Virus record (IMG/VR): IMGVR_UViG_3300020595_000057
Coordinates: 1 to 47,172 of that record
Strand: one strand, 5' to 3'
From: a virus
Length of the DNA: 47,172 nucleotides
Below are positions 35,850 through 43,978 of the stretch, piece by piece; positions within the stretch are counted from its first letter, which is position 1, and every line of letters begins with the position of its first letter. The translations under genes and the position numbers were made by a program. A model generated the notes under the pieces. It had not been told where the DNA came from and did not search any database. It saw only the letters and a program-made list of their open reading frames with translations.

Positions 35850-36968
35850 CTAGTCACCTCTACTCAGAGCACCAAATAGTCCTGAAAAAGGGCTTTCTGG
35901 TGTTTTATAATCTCTTGAACCTTTTGTAGGAGTAGTAGGATTCTTTAAATCAGCAACTACTTTTTCTTGTCCTAGTTCTTGTCCATGAGAAATAAGGGAA
36001 GAGTCATAAATTTCAGGGTCTGTAGCGTAAGCCAATACACGATACCACTTGTCAAAATTAACATCACCTTTATCATCTTTGAATAAATCAAAAAACTTGT
36101 CGTTATCAATAGTCATTTCTTGTAGAGATTCCGGGTTTTCGACTTCATAAGAGAACTTATCATCACCATAAGAAATTAAAATACGCTTGTTCTCCAATAC
36201 GTCTTTAGTTATTTCATGAGATGATACAGTATCTGTCCATTTAGAAAGTTGTTCTTCTTGGTTTACAGTTTCAGCACCTTCAGTTTCTTCTTTGACAGGT
36301 TGAGTAAAGTTTTTCTGTTCGTCAACATACTTATCTCTTAGTTTGGCTGCATCTGCTGACAGAAGTTCCTTACCAAGTTCTACCTCATCCTCATCAAATT
36401 TGTCTTCGTCTAAAGAGTACTTGTCAACTATATCCCTAGTATACAATCTCTCGATTGCTTTTTTTGAAAGTGTAGGGTTAGCCTGTTCTAGGTCACGTCT
36501 CATGACCTGTTCGTCAGACATTTCTGAATAGTTAACTGAAGTTGCCTCTAGATACGGAGTCAAGTTTCCAGTTTTATTGTAATATTCGACTGCATTTTTA
36601 ATGTAGTCATCTTTAAATTGAGCATCAGATGAATCTCTCATCCTTTTGTACTCGTCAAAAAAGTCTTCTAAGGTTTCCGCTTTTCCGTTGCTTAAATCCT
36701 TAGATATAGCGTCAAGTTGACCAAACAACTCGTCTGGTTTTCCAACCTTTTCTTCTGTTTCTTCTTCAGTTTCATTTACCTCTGTTTGCTCTTCGGAGGT
36801 ATCTTTTACCTCTGTTTGCTCTTCAGGTGTAGTTTCTACCTCTGGTGTTGGGACATCTTCAGTTTCTGAAGTCTCTAATTGTGTTTCTTCTTGTGGAGTT
36901 TCCACAGGTTGAGCCTCACCATTGTCGTCAATAACTTTGACCTCTGATAAATCAAATTGTTCTTCCAT
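35850..36968 (-). CDS. 372-aa acidic scaffolding-like protein
   Basis: The first 100 residues are very acidic and low in complexity, with EEQTEV repeats (about residues 49-72) and many Glu/Thr/Pro. Residues 100-230 are charged helix (DELFGQLDAISKDLSNGKAE), and the C-terminus holds a PESPFSGLFGALSRGD tail. Between portal and MCP genes this is the standard place and composition of a scaffolding protein, which is helical, acidic, and binds capsid protein through a short C-terminal segment. Scaffold proteins show little sequence conservation, so the call rests on position and composition. Confidence 0.7.
   Translation of the reverse strand: MEEQFDLSEVKVIDDNGEAQPVETPQEETQLETSETEDVPTPEVETTPEEQTEVKDTSEEQTEVNETEEETEEKVGKPDELFGQLDAISKDLSNGKAETLEDFFDEYKRMRDSSDAQFKDDYIKNAVEYYNKTGNLTPYLEATSVNYSEMSDEQVMRRDLEQANPTLSKKAIERLYTRDIVDKYSLDEDKFDEDEVELGKELLSADAAKLRDKYVDEQKNFTQPVKEETEGAETVNQEEQLSKWTDTVSSHEITKDVLENKRILISYGDDKFSYEVENPESLQEMTIDNDKFFDLFKDDKGDVNFDKWYRVLAYATDPEIYDSSLISHGQELGQEKVVADLKNPTTPTKGSRDYKTPESPFSGLFGALSRGD
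36778..36824. repeat. 30-bp tandem repeat inside the scaffold-like gene
   Basis: The 17-base word beginning ACCTCTGTTTG occurs at 36778-36794 and again at 36808-36824, exactly 30 bases apart, so the repeat unit is ten codons. The protein shows it as two EEQTEV blocks spaced ten residues apart. The units are otherwise only partly identical. This looks like a local duplication within an acidic, disordered stretch. Confidence 0.7.
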
Positions 36969-37010
36969 AATTATAATCTGTTTTGTTGTTTGTTAATTAT
37001 ACTCTTATTG

Positions 37011-39290
37011 CTAAACTCCTGGCTGATCCATCATCTTCACACCCATTTCTTTAGTAGGAAGATTATCCATTGCGTTTCTCTCTATGTTTGATGCCTGTCT
37101 AATACCTTCTATCTCTAGTTCGTACTCGTACTTTTCTTTCTGTAACTTAGACGCTAACTCAGCCTTTATTTTCTCCATCTGCATCTTCATTTCCATTTCC
37201 ATTTGCAAAGTCTGTTGTTTAGACTGTTCTGCTGCTTGAGCAGACTGCTGTTGGATTTGACCATTCATTTGTTGTTGTCTTTCAGCATTAGCCTGAGCCT
37301 CTTCTCTTTTCTTTTTCATCCTGTAAGCAAGAACTTGTTGTGCCTGCTTTAGATTTGTTATTTGCTCAATATAAACAGCATCCTCAAAGTCTACTTGCCC
37401 TTGTGCAACGCTTCCCTGAAGAATTTGCATTAATCTTTGCTTCTGCTCTTCTGTTGGTCTATCTTCAATTTTTACTCCAAACTCATGTTTTCCAACAGAG
37501 GGTGACATTTTAAAGAATTCCATAGATTTATTACCTAAAGATCTTATATAGCCTTGTATTGGATTTTTCTTCACGCTGTCTTGCAACCTTATAATTACAG
37601 ATGCTGCTAAATTTTCCAGTAAATATCTTTCACCTTGTTCTATATGTGCTAAAGCATTATTAGTTGCTTGTGCAGCAAGTTTTGCAGTTGTAGTTAAAGA
37701 TCTTGCATCAGGTGTTGAACCATCCGTAAATTCATTAAGTCCAGTTATCTGCCTGATCATTTCAATATTATTCTGGATTACCTGATAATATGTCATAGCA
37801 TCCCTTCCTAATCCATTCTCTAACTCCTCTATTGGTTTATAGTTAGTTGCCTTTCCACCAATATCATTTTTTCTGTAAACTAACGTACCCGTTTTATTAA
37901 ACAAGTCAATCACATCCATTGGCTTCATTTGTTGTCCACCAGATCCTAAAGGAATATCTTCCAAAGCACCGAGTTCGATCATAATACCTTTAGGTCTCGC
38001 TTGATTGATTGTATTCTGAAGTCTATACCATGATATCTGTATTTGATCTGCAATAGGTATTAATTGTTCCATTATACCTAATGGCTTCATATTATGAAAA
38101 TCAGGTGAAAATAAATGATAAGAAAGATCAGTGTCCATCAACTTAGATTTAACTCTCTTCATATCATTACATAAACCATAATCATAACAATAATCAGAGT
38201 CAACAATCCATGATATTTTATATACAGTTTTGTACGAAGACCTTACATATTTGTTTTTTCTTTTGTTTTGGCTATTGTAACCTGCTCTACCAAATCTTTT
38301 ATTCCCTCTTTTATCTGTTCTAGACTCATGTACCATTTGATCAACAGAAAAGAATTCCATCTCCAATACAAGTATTTTACTGTCATCGTAATCCTTTGAA
38401 AATGATTTATTAGATGTATTCATCCTTACAGAACCTTTTCTGCCTGAAAATCTTTCAGCAATATCCTGGTATTCTTTCTCATCAAATTGATTACCTGCCC
38501 TTTGCTTCAAATCAGAAATAGACATTTCCGTAATCTCACCTATATGTATCTTGTCAGAAAAATCTCTTTTGTTACAATGAGATATTAATAACTTAGAAGG
38601 GTTTACTACTCTAATTTTAACAGCACCATTACTATCTATGTATTCTTTATATCCCGCAGCACCAAAATCAAATAAATATTCCATTACTTGTTTTCGCTTT
38701 TCATCCATTCCGTTTGTATGAAACACAAGGTCAATACCTTGCTCCATTTCAATAGAGGCATTATGCTTAAAAGTATAGTTCATGTGCATCTCAAGTTCCT
38801 CATCATTTTCAGGATCTTTTGGAGATTTCTTTAACGCACTAAATTCTTCCATTCCTGGAACAGTCTTGGATAAAGATTTTCTTAAATCCATTTTTGCTTT
38901 AGTACGCTTATAGTAGTCTTCTATGTCTGCTTGTGCTATGGCATCAATTGGAGTTGCTGTAATATTGTATTCTGTCTTATTTAATTTACCTAGTGCTATT
39001 CTTCTGAATTTTGGGACTATAGGAAGTACAGTCCAATCAATAGCAAACCAACTTTCATTATCAGATTCATCAACATTTAATAGTTGTTTGTACTTGTTTA
39101 CTGACTGGTTCCCTTGTGCATAATCTTTAATCTTAGCATAAGACCCACGATTATTATTAAATGACTGTGTACCATGATTTGTATAATCAAACCATGATGC
39201 TTTTGCATATGACAAACACCAATCCTTACCCTTTTGACTAGGGTCTAAATTATGGTTTGGATAATTTGCTTTACTCTCGTTTTTTATCAT
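37011..39290 (-). CDS. Portal protein
   Basis: The 759-aa product lies between TerL and the scaffold-like gene, its ATG overlapping the TerL stop by 4 bases. It has the mixed wing/stem composition of a podovirus portal: an N-terminal region with SWFAIDWTVLPIVPKFRRIA, a central part with KPLGIMEQLIPIADQIQISW, RQITGLNEFTDGSTPDARSL (about residues 515-534, a common portal motif region), and a C-terminal Gln/Lys/Glu-rich coiled coil (about 640-735, AEQSKQQTLQMEMEMKMQME) that suits a barrel or crown. It forms the dodecameric DNA channel. Length and order fit crAss-like and Cellulophaga podovirus portals. Confidence 0.82.
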   Translation of the reverse strand: MIKNESKANYPNHNLDPSQKGKDWCLSYAKASWFDYTNHGTQSFNNNRGSYAKIKDYAQGNQSVNKYKQLLNVDESDNESWFAIDWTVLPIVPKFRRIALGKLNKTEYNITATPIDAIAQADIEDYYKRTKAKMDLRKSLSKTVPGMEEFSALKKSPKDPENDEELEMHMNYTFKHNASIEMEQGIDLVFHTNGMDEKRKQVMEYLFDFGAAGYKEYIDSNGAVKIRVVNPSKLLISHCNKRDFSDKIHIGEITEMSISDLKQRAGNQFDEKEYQDIAERFSGRKGSVRMNTSNKSFSKDYDDSKILVLEMEFFSVDQMVHESRTDKRGNKRFGRAGYNSQNKRKNKYVRSSYKTVYKISWIVDSDYCYDYGLCNDMKRVKSKLMDTDLSYHLFSPDFHNMKPLGIMEQLIPIADQIQISWYRLQNTINQARPKGIMIELGALEDIPLGSGGQQMKPMDVIDLFNKTGTLVYRKNDIGGKATNYKPIEELENGLGRDAMTYYQVIQNNIEMIRQITGLNEFTDGSTPDARSLTTTAKLAAQATNNALAHIEQGERYLLENLAASVIIRLQDSVKKNPIQGYIRSLGNKSMEFFKMSPSVGKHEFGVKIEDRPTEEQKQRLMQILQGSVAQGQVDFEDAVYIEQITNLKQAQQVLAYRMKKKREEAQANAERQQQMNGQIQQQSAQAAEQSKQQTLQMEMEMKMQMEKIKAELASKLQKEKYEYELEIEGIRQASNIERNAMDNLPTKEMGVKMMDQPGV

Positions 39291-41272
39291 CCGACCTTAA
39301 ACTTTTTAAACATTGTTTTCGCTTCTACAAGATTTCCTTTTGCGTGAAAATTCCTTAATAGAATATTTTTATCTGCTATAAGAGTGTACCCTGCTGCCAT
39401 TGCCGCATCAAATTTTGTTGTTTTACTTATATCAAATTCTAACCAGTCTTTTAATAATTCTGGAAAGCAAACTCTTTCTATATTATTCTCTATATATTCT
39501 TCTGTTACTTCTGCTATTTGTTGATGTGTTCTCACAGATCCACTCATACCAGGCTTACCACTTCCAGGTAAATACATTAAAAAAGAAGCATAACCTCTAT
39601 CTTCAAAGTAATTTTTTATACCAATCTTGTTGTCTTCAAAAAGAAGTTGACAAGAATAATAATGACAGCACTTTAAAACATCTTCATAAAATTGTCTTGC
39701 GGTACTTGGTCGGTAAATGTATTCAACTATGAACGAACTGTCATAAAAATTTGATACTGAGTTGTGCTTCTTGTATACATAAAAGGCTCCATTAGATCTT
39801 CTTTGGTCTACAGTACTATCGTGATCATATGGATCACATCCAATAACAAACTCATTTTTTCTTGTAGGTAGATAATTTTTACCTCTTTTTAACACAATAT
39901 TTGCGTCTTTTTCATCATCAAATAAGTAAGTAACATTGAACCTTCCGTTTGACATTGGTTTAAATTCTACATGACCTGTTTCTCTATCTCCAACCCACTC
40001 AAAATTACCTTTAGTGTATAAGTTGTCGTTCCAAGATATACGATCAATTTGATCATTTAGTTTCATTGCATTAAATAAAGACCTTTCTCCATCTATCCGA
40101 AAAGCCTCTTCAATAGTGAATGGATTCCTTCTAATAATGCTAGATAAAGCACGATCATCATTGATAAGATTTGCACGTTCAGCCAAATAATAGTCCTTAG
40201 CACGTTCTTCATCTGCATGACCATATTTATCGAAGTATAAGGTTTTATATGAGGGAGTAAAGAATCGAAATAATCCACTGGGAGTTCTACCATGAACATT
40301 TCTATCTTCTTGATTACTGTTGTCCCAAAGTCTTTTAAATGACTCACCACCTGATTCCATTTCCTCAACAGTGGTTGTGTAAAGTAATTTTCCAATATAC
40401 TCACCATCCAGTTCCGAACAGAAACGTACAACGTTATGCCTTTCCCAGACATCCACTTCCATAGTTTTTCCAACCTCGTCACCAAGGTATCTGTGTAATT
40501 TTGTTCCATCATATCCATATTTTTCTGAACTCTTCCAATCTATTTGGCTTTCAAGTTCTGGTTTACCTAAATCTTCTAACGATTTCTTTCCTCTTTTTGT
40601 AGTTCTATAAAATCTTAATTCCGATGTTGGGGTGACCCCTTTTGACTGATCATATACTGGTCTAAAAAAGTCTGGTAGTTTCTTAAAAGGTCCTACTATA
40701 GACTTTGCAAAAACATTGTTTTTAGCATCACTTGCAGTTTTGGACTGTATCCCACCGTTTTTATTTTTAGATCTTGATATAAGGTCAAACATAAACACAC
40801 CTGCTCTTACTGTCTTACCCTGTCTACGTTTTGTTAACTCTATCATTCCTAAAGAGTTAGGATCGTCTATAGTAGCCTGTAAAAAATAAAAGTATTCTTG
40901 ATCTACTTTCCTGAAACTTGGATATCCAATATCAATTTTCCACCAGTTTAAAAATAAGTAATGCATTCCTGTAAGATATTCAGCCTTACCATTATTCATA
41001 AACCACACACCATTCAGTCTTCTATCCCACTCCTGTGATCTAAAGTTTTCTAACTCTACGTCAAAGTAATCTTTATCTTCAGCCTGTCTAATTAATTCCT
41101 CTTTTCTCTTATAGTTATAACTTTCGGGGAGTGTAGTCCTAATCCAAACTTGATCTACCTTTTTAGATGCACTAGTTATAATAGGTCTTTTCTCAAACTC
41201 CTTAGATATAACATTATAAACCTCCCCTTTTGGAGGCAATGTAAAATCTACTCCTTGTATATTTACTGTCAT
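39287..41272 (-). CDS. Terminase large subunit (ATPase and nuclease)
   Basis: The 661-aa protein contains a TerL ATPase: a Walker A-like KRRQGKT at residues 148-154 after GMIELT, and a Walker B-like YLGDEVG with D265-E266. The C-terminal RNase-H-like nuclease is marked by GCDPYDHD (D480), LLFEDNKIG (E546, D547) and KTTKFDAAMAAG (D622). The N-terminal GMHYLFLNWWKIDIGY and the TKRRQGKT form resemble TerL of crAss-like phages. It binds the portal and packages concatemeric DNA, cutting it at each headful or site. The ATG overlaps the upstream stop by 4 bases. Confidence 0.93.
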   Translation of the reverse strand: MTVNIQGVDFTLPPKGEVYNVISKEFEKRPIITSASKKVDQVWIRTTLPESYNYKRKEELIRQAEDKDYFDVELENFRSQEWDRRLNGVWFMNNGKAEYLTGMHYLFLNWWKIDIGYPSFRKVDQEYFYFLQATIDDPNSLGMIELTKRRQGKTVRAGVFMFDLISRSKNKNGGIQSKTASDAKNNVFAKSIVGPFKKLPDFFRPVYDQSKGVTPTSELRFYRTTKRGKKSLEDLGKPELESQIDWKSSEKYGYDGTKLHRYLGDEVGKTMEVDVWERHNVVRFCSELDGEYIGKLLYTTTVEEMESGGESFKRLWDNSNQEDRNVHGRTPSGLFRFFTPSYKTLYFDKYGHADEERAKDYYLAERANLINDDRALSSIIRRNPFTIEEAFRIDGERSLFNAMKLNDQIDRISWNDNLYTKGNFEWVGDRETGHVEFKPMSNGRFNVTYLFDDEKDANIVLKRGKNYLPTRKNEFVIGCDPYDHDSTVDQRRSNGAFYVYKKHNSVSNFYDSSFIVEYIYRPSTARQFYEDVLKCCHYYSCQLLFEDNKIGIKNYFEDRGYASFLMYLPGSGKPGMSGSVRTHQQIAEVTEEYIENNIERVCFPELLKDWLEFDISKTTKFDAAMAAGYTLIADKNILLRNFHAKGNLVEAKTMFKKFKVG

Positions 41273-41865
41273 AAATTGGCTATAAATTCTGGAGTTAATC
41301 TTTTATCTGCTTTTATAGTTTTTAACAACTCTTGATCCTCTCCATAAAGTTTCATGTAGTAAGAATCTAACCTGTCGTTTATAGTATTTAAGTCATCCAT
41401 TATCTTAGACTTTATTTGCAAAGCCTGTAGTATATCTTTATCTCTTTCTCCTTCAACAGGACTTAATAATTTAGTCTGATATTCAAAAAAAGTTTGCTCA
41501 TTAGAAACTATCATTGACCAAATTCTATTATTTTGTTTTCTAAGAAATTCATCAACCATCTCAACTAATTTAGAGTTGGTAAAGAAAAATATTTGATTTA
41601 ATGCCTCAGCATCCTTTGTCAAATTATATCCTGACAACTCTGCTGCTTGCTCTTTTCTTATTTTTAAATCTGGAAACTGTTCTTTTAGTGGAGTATTCTG
41701 GTCGTACATGTAGAGCACATACGCAATTAACTGATCCTCAGCAGTTTGAAATGTACTAAACATTTTCATCTTTGGATACTTTTTTTTCAATGAACCTCGA
41801 ACCTTAAAAGGATTAAAGATCATCTTACTAAAGTCTTCAGAATTGAAGATTTCGGATAAAGACAT
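41269..41865 (-). CDS. 198-aa protein upstream of TerL, possible small terminase
   Basis: This is the first gene of the late operon and overlaps TerL by 4 bases. It is largely helical: SLKKKYPKMKMFSTFQTAED, LKIRKEQAAELSGYNL (residues about 67-82, loosely helix-turn-helix-like), and a C-terminal coiled coil around QIKSKIMDDLNTINDRLDSY. TerS proteins are typically small, helical, DNA-binding and encoded just before TerL, so that role is likely by position. There is no sequence motif that proves it. It could instead be an assembly factor. Confidence 0.5.
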   Translation of the reverse strand: MSLSEIFNSEDFSKMIFNPFKVRGSLKKKYPKMKMFSTFQTAEDQLIAYVLYMYDQNTPLKEQFPDLKIRKEQAAELSGYNLTKDAEALNQIFFFTNSKLVEMVDEFLRKQNNRIWSMIVSNEQTFFEYQTKLLSPVEGERDKDILQALQIKSKIMDDLNTINDRLDSYYMKLYGEDQELLKTIKADKRLTPEFIANL

Positions 41866-42008
41866 ATTGTTGGTTTTGCGTAAAAATATATCAATTATCT
41901 TGAGGTGTTGTCAAATTTTACAATCCACTTTTACCACACTATTTTGGGTACTGAATTTTTAGTCCATTTTTATAGGTAACAATTATATTTACCCTTTAAT
42001 ACATTGAC
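41866..42008. promoter_or_regulatory. Divergent promoter region between late operon and small-gene operon
   Basis: These 143 bases separate the late minus-strand operon from the plus-strand small-gene operon and must hold promoters for both unless transcription enters from elsewhere. The sequence is A/T-rich. A hairpin-like inverted repeat GGTAA/TTACC lies at 41975-41979 and 41989-41993, just before the plus-strand start. I found no clean Bacteroidota TAnnTTTG element, although the minus strand has a near match (TAAAATTTG). A phage-encoded RNA polymerase or sigma factor could use other sites. Confidence 0.5.
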
Positions 42009-42254
42009 ATGGCATTGTATCAAGGTAAGAACGTTACGCTTAATAAAATTATGAAGTCGGAACGAGCAGCAAAAAAAAGTAAGGTTTACGTAAAAAAACC
42101 TAACGGAAAGGTTACTGTCGTTCACTTTGGTGATCCTAACATGAAAATTAAAAAAAACATCCCTAGCAGAAGAAAATCTTTCAGGGCTAGACATAAATGC
42201 GATAACCCAGGTCCAAGATGGAAAGCAAGATACTGGGCTTGTAAAACATGGTAA
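42009..42254 (+). CDS. 81-aa conserved basic phage protein
   Basis: A small, basic protein with VKKPNGKVTVVHFGDPNM, then RRKSFRARHKCD and NPGPRWKARYWACKTW at the C-terminus (residues about 53-81). The two Cys and the RKSFRARHxCDNPGP..KARYWxCK pattern recur in small proteins of many marine phages, in my recollection; their role is unknown. It is the first gene of the plus-strand operon and overlaps the next gene by 7 bases. Possible nucleic-acid or virion association follows from the basic charge only. Confidence 0.75.
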   Translation: MALYQGKNVTLNKIMKSERAAKKSKVYVKKPNGKVTVVHFGDPNMKIKKNIPSRRKSFRARHKCDNPGPRWKARYWACKTW

Positions 42255-42547
42255 AAGAAAATATGACACAGAAAATCAGTGAATCAACAGAGGTAAAACT
42301 TGACTTAAAGACTATTGGAATTATAATTGGGTTTGTTATGAGTCTTGCAACAGTGTTTTTCACTTTAAAAGCAGATATTGCTTTAGCGAAAGAACTGCCT
42401 AAACCTCCAATAACAAGATCAGAATACGACTTAAAAGATCAGTTAGTAAGAGAGCAAATAATGAATACAGGTGCTCAAGTACTAGAAAATGGTAAGAAGT
42501 TGGATCTAATAGAGGAAAGATTATATGAACTTAGTATAAAAAAATAA
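42248..42547 (+). CDS. 99-aa single-pass membrane protein with coiled coil
   Basis: One membrane segment lies at about residues 22-40 (LKTIGIIIGFVMSLATVFF), followed by a charged, helical C-terminal half (YDLKDQLVREQIMNTG, then KKLDLIEERLYELSIKK). The ATG at 42248 overlaps the upstream stop; a second ATG at codon 6 would give a 94-aa version without overlap. The topology is like that of the 81-aa protein in the lysis cassette, although the two sequences do not look alike. Function unknown. Confidence 0.65.
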   Translation: MVKENMTQKISESTEVKLDLKTIGIIIGFVMSLATVFFTLKADIALAKELPKPPITRSEYDLKDQLVREQIMNTGAQVLENGKKLDLIEERLYELSIKK

Positions 42548-42553
42548 TTTATT

Positions 42554-42904
42554 ATGAAAAATGTATTCTTTAGCATTTTATTGCTATTCTTCCCCTTAAA
42601 CTCTAACTCCGTAAAAAGTGATATAGTTAAAAGCAAGATTTTTAGTAAAATTGTAGTTTATCAAATAAACTCTGAGTGGAATGAAAGGAATATGATAAGA
42701 AACCTAGATGCTTTAAGAGGTTGTAAATATGTATATGGATATTTAGAAGATCAACCAGATGTTTTTAAAGAAAAAATTAAATCTGTTCCTGCTGTTTTTA
42801 TTACTAATAACGGTAAAATTGTTTACAAGTATCAAGCAGGTCTATCATTAGTTCCAACTATTAAAAGAGCAGAAATTCAAGAAATTGTAAATAAACATAG
42901 ATAA
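42554..42904 (+). CDS. 116-aa exported protein with thioredoxin-like C-terminal half
   Basis: Residues 1-18 are a signal peptide-like stretch (MKNVFFSILLLFFPLNSN). The mature part has KIVVYQINSEWNE, an RGCKYVYGYLED segment and KSVPAVFITNNGKIVYKY, which resembles the cis-Pro and final strands of thioredoxin folds. Only one Cys is present in the mature part and no CxxC, so redox activity of the usual kind is unlikely. The protein may act as an envelope binding or scaffold protein. The fold call is a weak visual one. Confidence 0.6.
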   Translation: MKNVFFSILLLFFPLNSNSVKSDIVKSKIFSKIVVYQINSEWNERNMIRNLDALRGCKYVYGYLEDQPDVFKEKIKSVPAVFITNNGKIVYKYQAGLSLVPTIKRAEIQEIVNKHR

Positions 42905-42908
42905 AATT

Positions 42909-43184
42909 ATGGATGAAGAAAAAATTAAAAGACTCAAGGAAAAAATTGCATACCTACGAAAAATGGGTAAAGAAGATAAAGCCATGAATCTTGAAAGAAG
43001 AATCAAACAATCTAAAATCAAAAAAGATTATAGAGAAAACAGGACACCTTCTAAAATTGGTAAAATATTAAGAAAAGCAAAAAAGGCTGTTGTTAATACC
43101 GCAAATACTGTAGCAAACGAAGTTAAAGAGACTGTTGATACAGTAAAGAAGGTTAAAGAAATTAAAAAATCTAAAAAAAATTAA
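42909..43184 (+). CDS. 91-aa Lys-rich helical protein
   Basis: The protein is highly basic and helical: MDEEKIKRLKEKIAYLRKMG, then LERRIKQSKIKKDYREN, a TPSKIGKILRKAKKAV stretch and an amphipathic Val/Thr/Asn helix ending KEIKKSKKN. The composition suits nucleic-acid binding or condensation, or membrane association. It starts 4 bases after the previous stop. I know of no family and infer no specific function. Confidence 0.65.
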   Translation: MDEEKIKRLKEKIAYLRKMGKEDKAMNLERRIKQSKIKKDYRENRTPSKIGKILRKAKKAVVNTANTVANEVKETVDTVKKVKEIKKSKKN

Positions 43185-43186
43185 TC

Positions 43187-43258
43187 ATGGCATATTCAAA
43201 AATTAAAAAGAAATGTAAGTGTGGCAAACCATACAGTAAATGTAAGAAGTGTAAATAA
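43187..43258 (+). CDS. 23-aa Cys/Lys-rich micropeptide
   Basis: The gene reads from ATG at 43187 to TAA at 43256-43258, in a 76-base gap with its neighbours 2 bases away on each side. The peptide contains four Cys in CKCG and CKKC within a basic MAYSKIKKKCKCGKPYSKC-type chain. A CxC plus CxxC arrangement could bind one zinc ion. The fit in the operon supports translation, but with only 23 codons the evidence is thin. Function unknown. Confidence 0.55.
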   Translation: MAYSKIKKKCKCGKPYSKCKKCK

Positions 43259-43260
43259 GC

Positions 43261-43497
43261 ATGGCAGCCAAAAGAGACTACAAAGCAGAATATAAGAAGT
43301 TTCAGTCATCTCCCGCTATGATAAGATATAGAGCACTTCTTAATAAGTACAATCGTAAGAGGGGTACATATGGGAATGGTGATGGTTTAGATGCATCTCA
43401 TAAAAACGGTAAAATAGTTGGTTTCGAACCTTCTAAAATAAATAAAAGCAGAAAAGAAAAAAGTAGATTAAAAAAAACAAACACCAATTTAGCATGA
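43261..43497 (+). CDS. 78-aa HNH-like degenerate small protein
   Basis: The sequence DYKAEYKKFQSSPAMIRYRA, then RKRGTYGNGDGLDASHKNGKIVG and EKSRLKK resembles a family of small phage proteins with an HNH-like core, in which GDGKDVDHKNG precedes an Asn-rich tail. Here the core reads DASHKNG, so one His is kept but the full HNH triad is not evident. It may have lost nuclease activity. The gene overlaps the next start by 4 bases (ATGA). Confidence 0.65.
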   Translation: MAAKRDYKAEYKKFQSSPAMIRYRALLNKYNRKRGTYGNGDGLDASHKNGKIVGFEPSKINKSRKEKSRLKKTNTNLA

Positions 43498-43643
43498 GTA
43501 ATACTATAGAATTAAGAAAAACAACAAAAAAGGATCATTTTAGACTTCTTTTAAATGGAACCGATGTAACCGGAGAACAAGAAAAAGGCACATTTAGACA
43601 TATATTAGAAGTAATTGATAAGGGTATTGATTCAGGTTCTTAA
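43494..43643 (+). CDS. 49-aa small protein
   Basis: ATG at 43494 overlaps the upstream TGA in an ATGA junction, a common sign of coupled translation. The product (MSNTIELRKTTKKDHFRLLL, then NGTDVTGEQEKGTFRHILEV) has a short beta segment, a turn and a C-terminal helix. Charged and soluble; no known family. The spacing on both sides supports it as a real gene. Confidence 0.6.
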   Translation: MSNTIELRKTTKKDHFRLLLNGTDVTGEQEKGTFRHILEVIDKGIDSGS

Positions 43644-43655
43644 TAAAAAATAAAT

Positions 43656-43826
43656 ATGAGTCAAGAATTAAATAAAGAAGTAGAAGAATTAGAAATATTG
43701 AAATCTATGACTTCTGATTTTGGGGAGCAAATGGAAATAGCGGATAAGATTCATAATATAAAAATGAAGATTAACGGAGTTAAACCAACAGATTCATATA
43801 TCGACTGTGTTGGATGTGGCTCATAA
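43656..43826 (+). CDS. 56-aa helical protein with C-terminal CVGCGS motif
   Basis: Acidic helices (MSQELNKEVEELEILKSM, then GEQMEIADKIHNIKMKINGV) are followed by KPTDSYIDCVGCGS at the C-terminus. I have seen this final CxxC-type tag in small proteins of marine phages; its function is not known. The two Cys may bind metal in an oligomer. It begins 12 bases after the previous stop. Confidence 0.65.
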   Translation: MSQELNKEVEELEILKSMTSDFGEQMEIADKIHNIKMKINGVKPTDSYIDCVGCGS

Positions 43827-43836
43827 ATAAAACTGT

Positions 43837-43977
43837 ATGAGTAATATGATAAAACGTGCTGATGGTAGTTACTCTCAAAGAGGTCTTTACGATAATATTC
43901 GTAAGAATAAAGGATCAGGTAAAAAACCATCAAAAGAAATGATCAAACAAATTAAGAAAATCAAAAAAGAAGAATAA
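43837..43977 (+). CDS. 46-aa basic small protein (SQRGLYDNIRKNKGSGKKPS family)
   Basis: The product reads MSNMIKRADGSYSQRGLYDN and then IRKNKGSGKKPSKEMIKQIK plus a basic end. The GLYDNIRxNKGSGKKPxKEM core is familiar from small proteins in many marine and Bacteroidota phages, though no function is established that I know. Basic and probably unfolded at the C-terminus, so it may bind nucleic acid or a virion protein. Confidence 0.7.
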   Translation: MSNMIKRADGSYSQRGLYDNIRKNKGSGKKPSKEMIKQIKKIKKEE

Positions 43978-43978
43978 T

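Noticed and set aside
40093-40518. A 141-codon minus-strand frame inside TerL
   Set aside because: It lies in another frame within the ATPase region of a clear TerL and has no independent signal.
41970-42269. A 99-codon minus-strand frame over the 81-aa plus-strand gene
   Set aside because: Its opposite strand holds a conserved-looking basic protein with good context, and this frame reads as random Phe/Ser/Cys-rich sequence.
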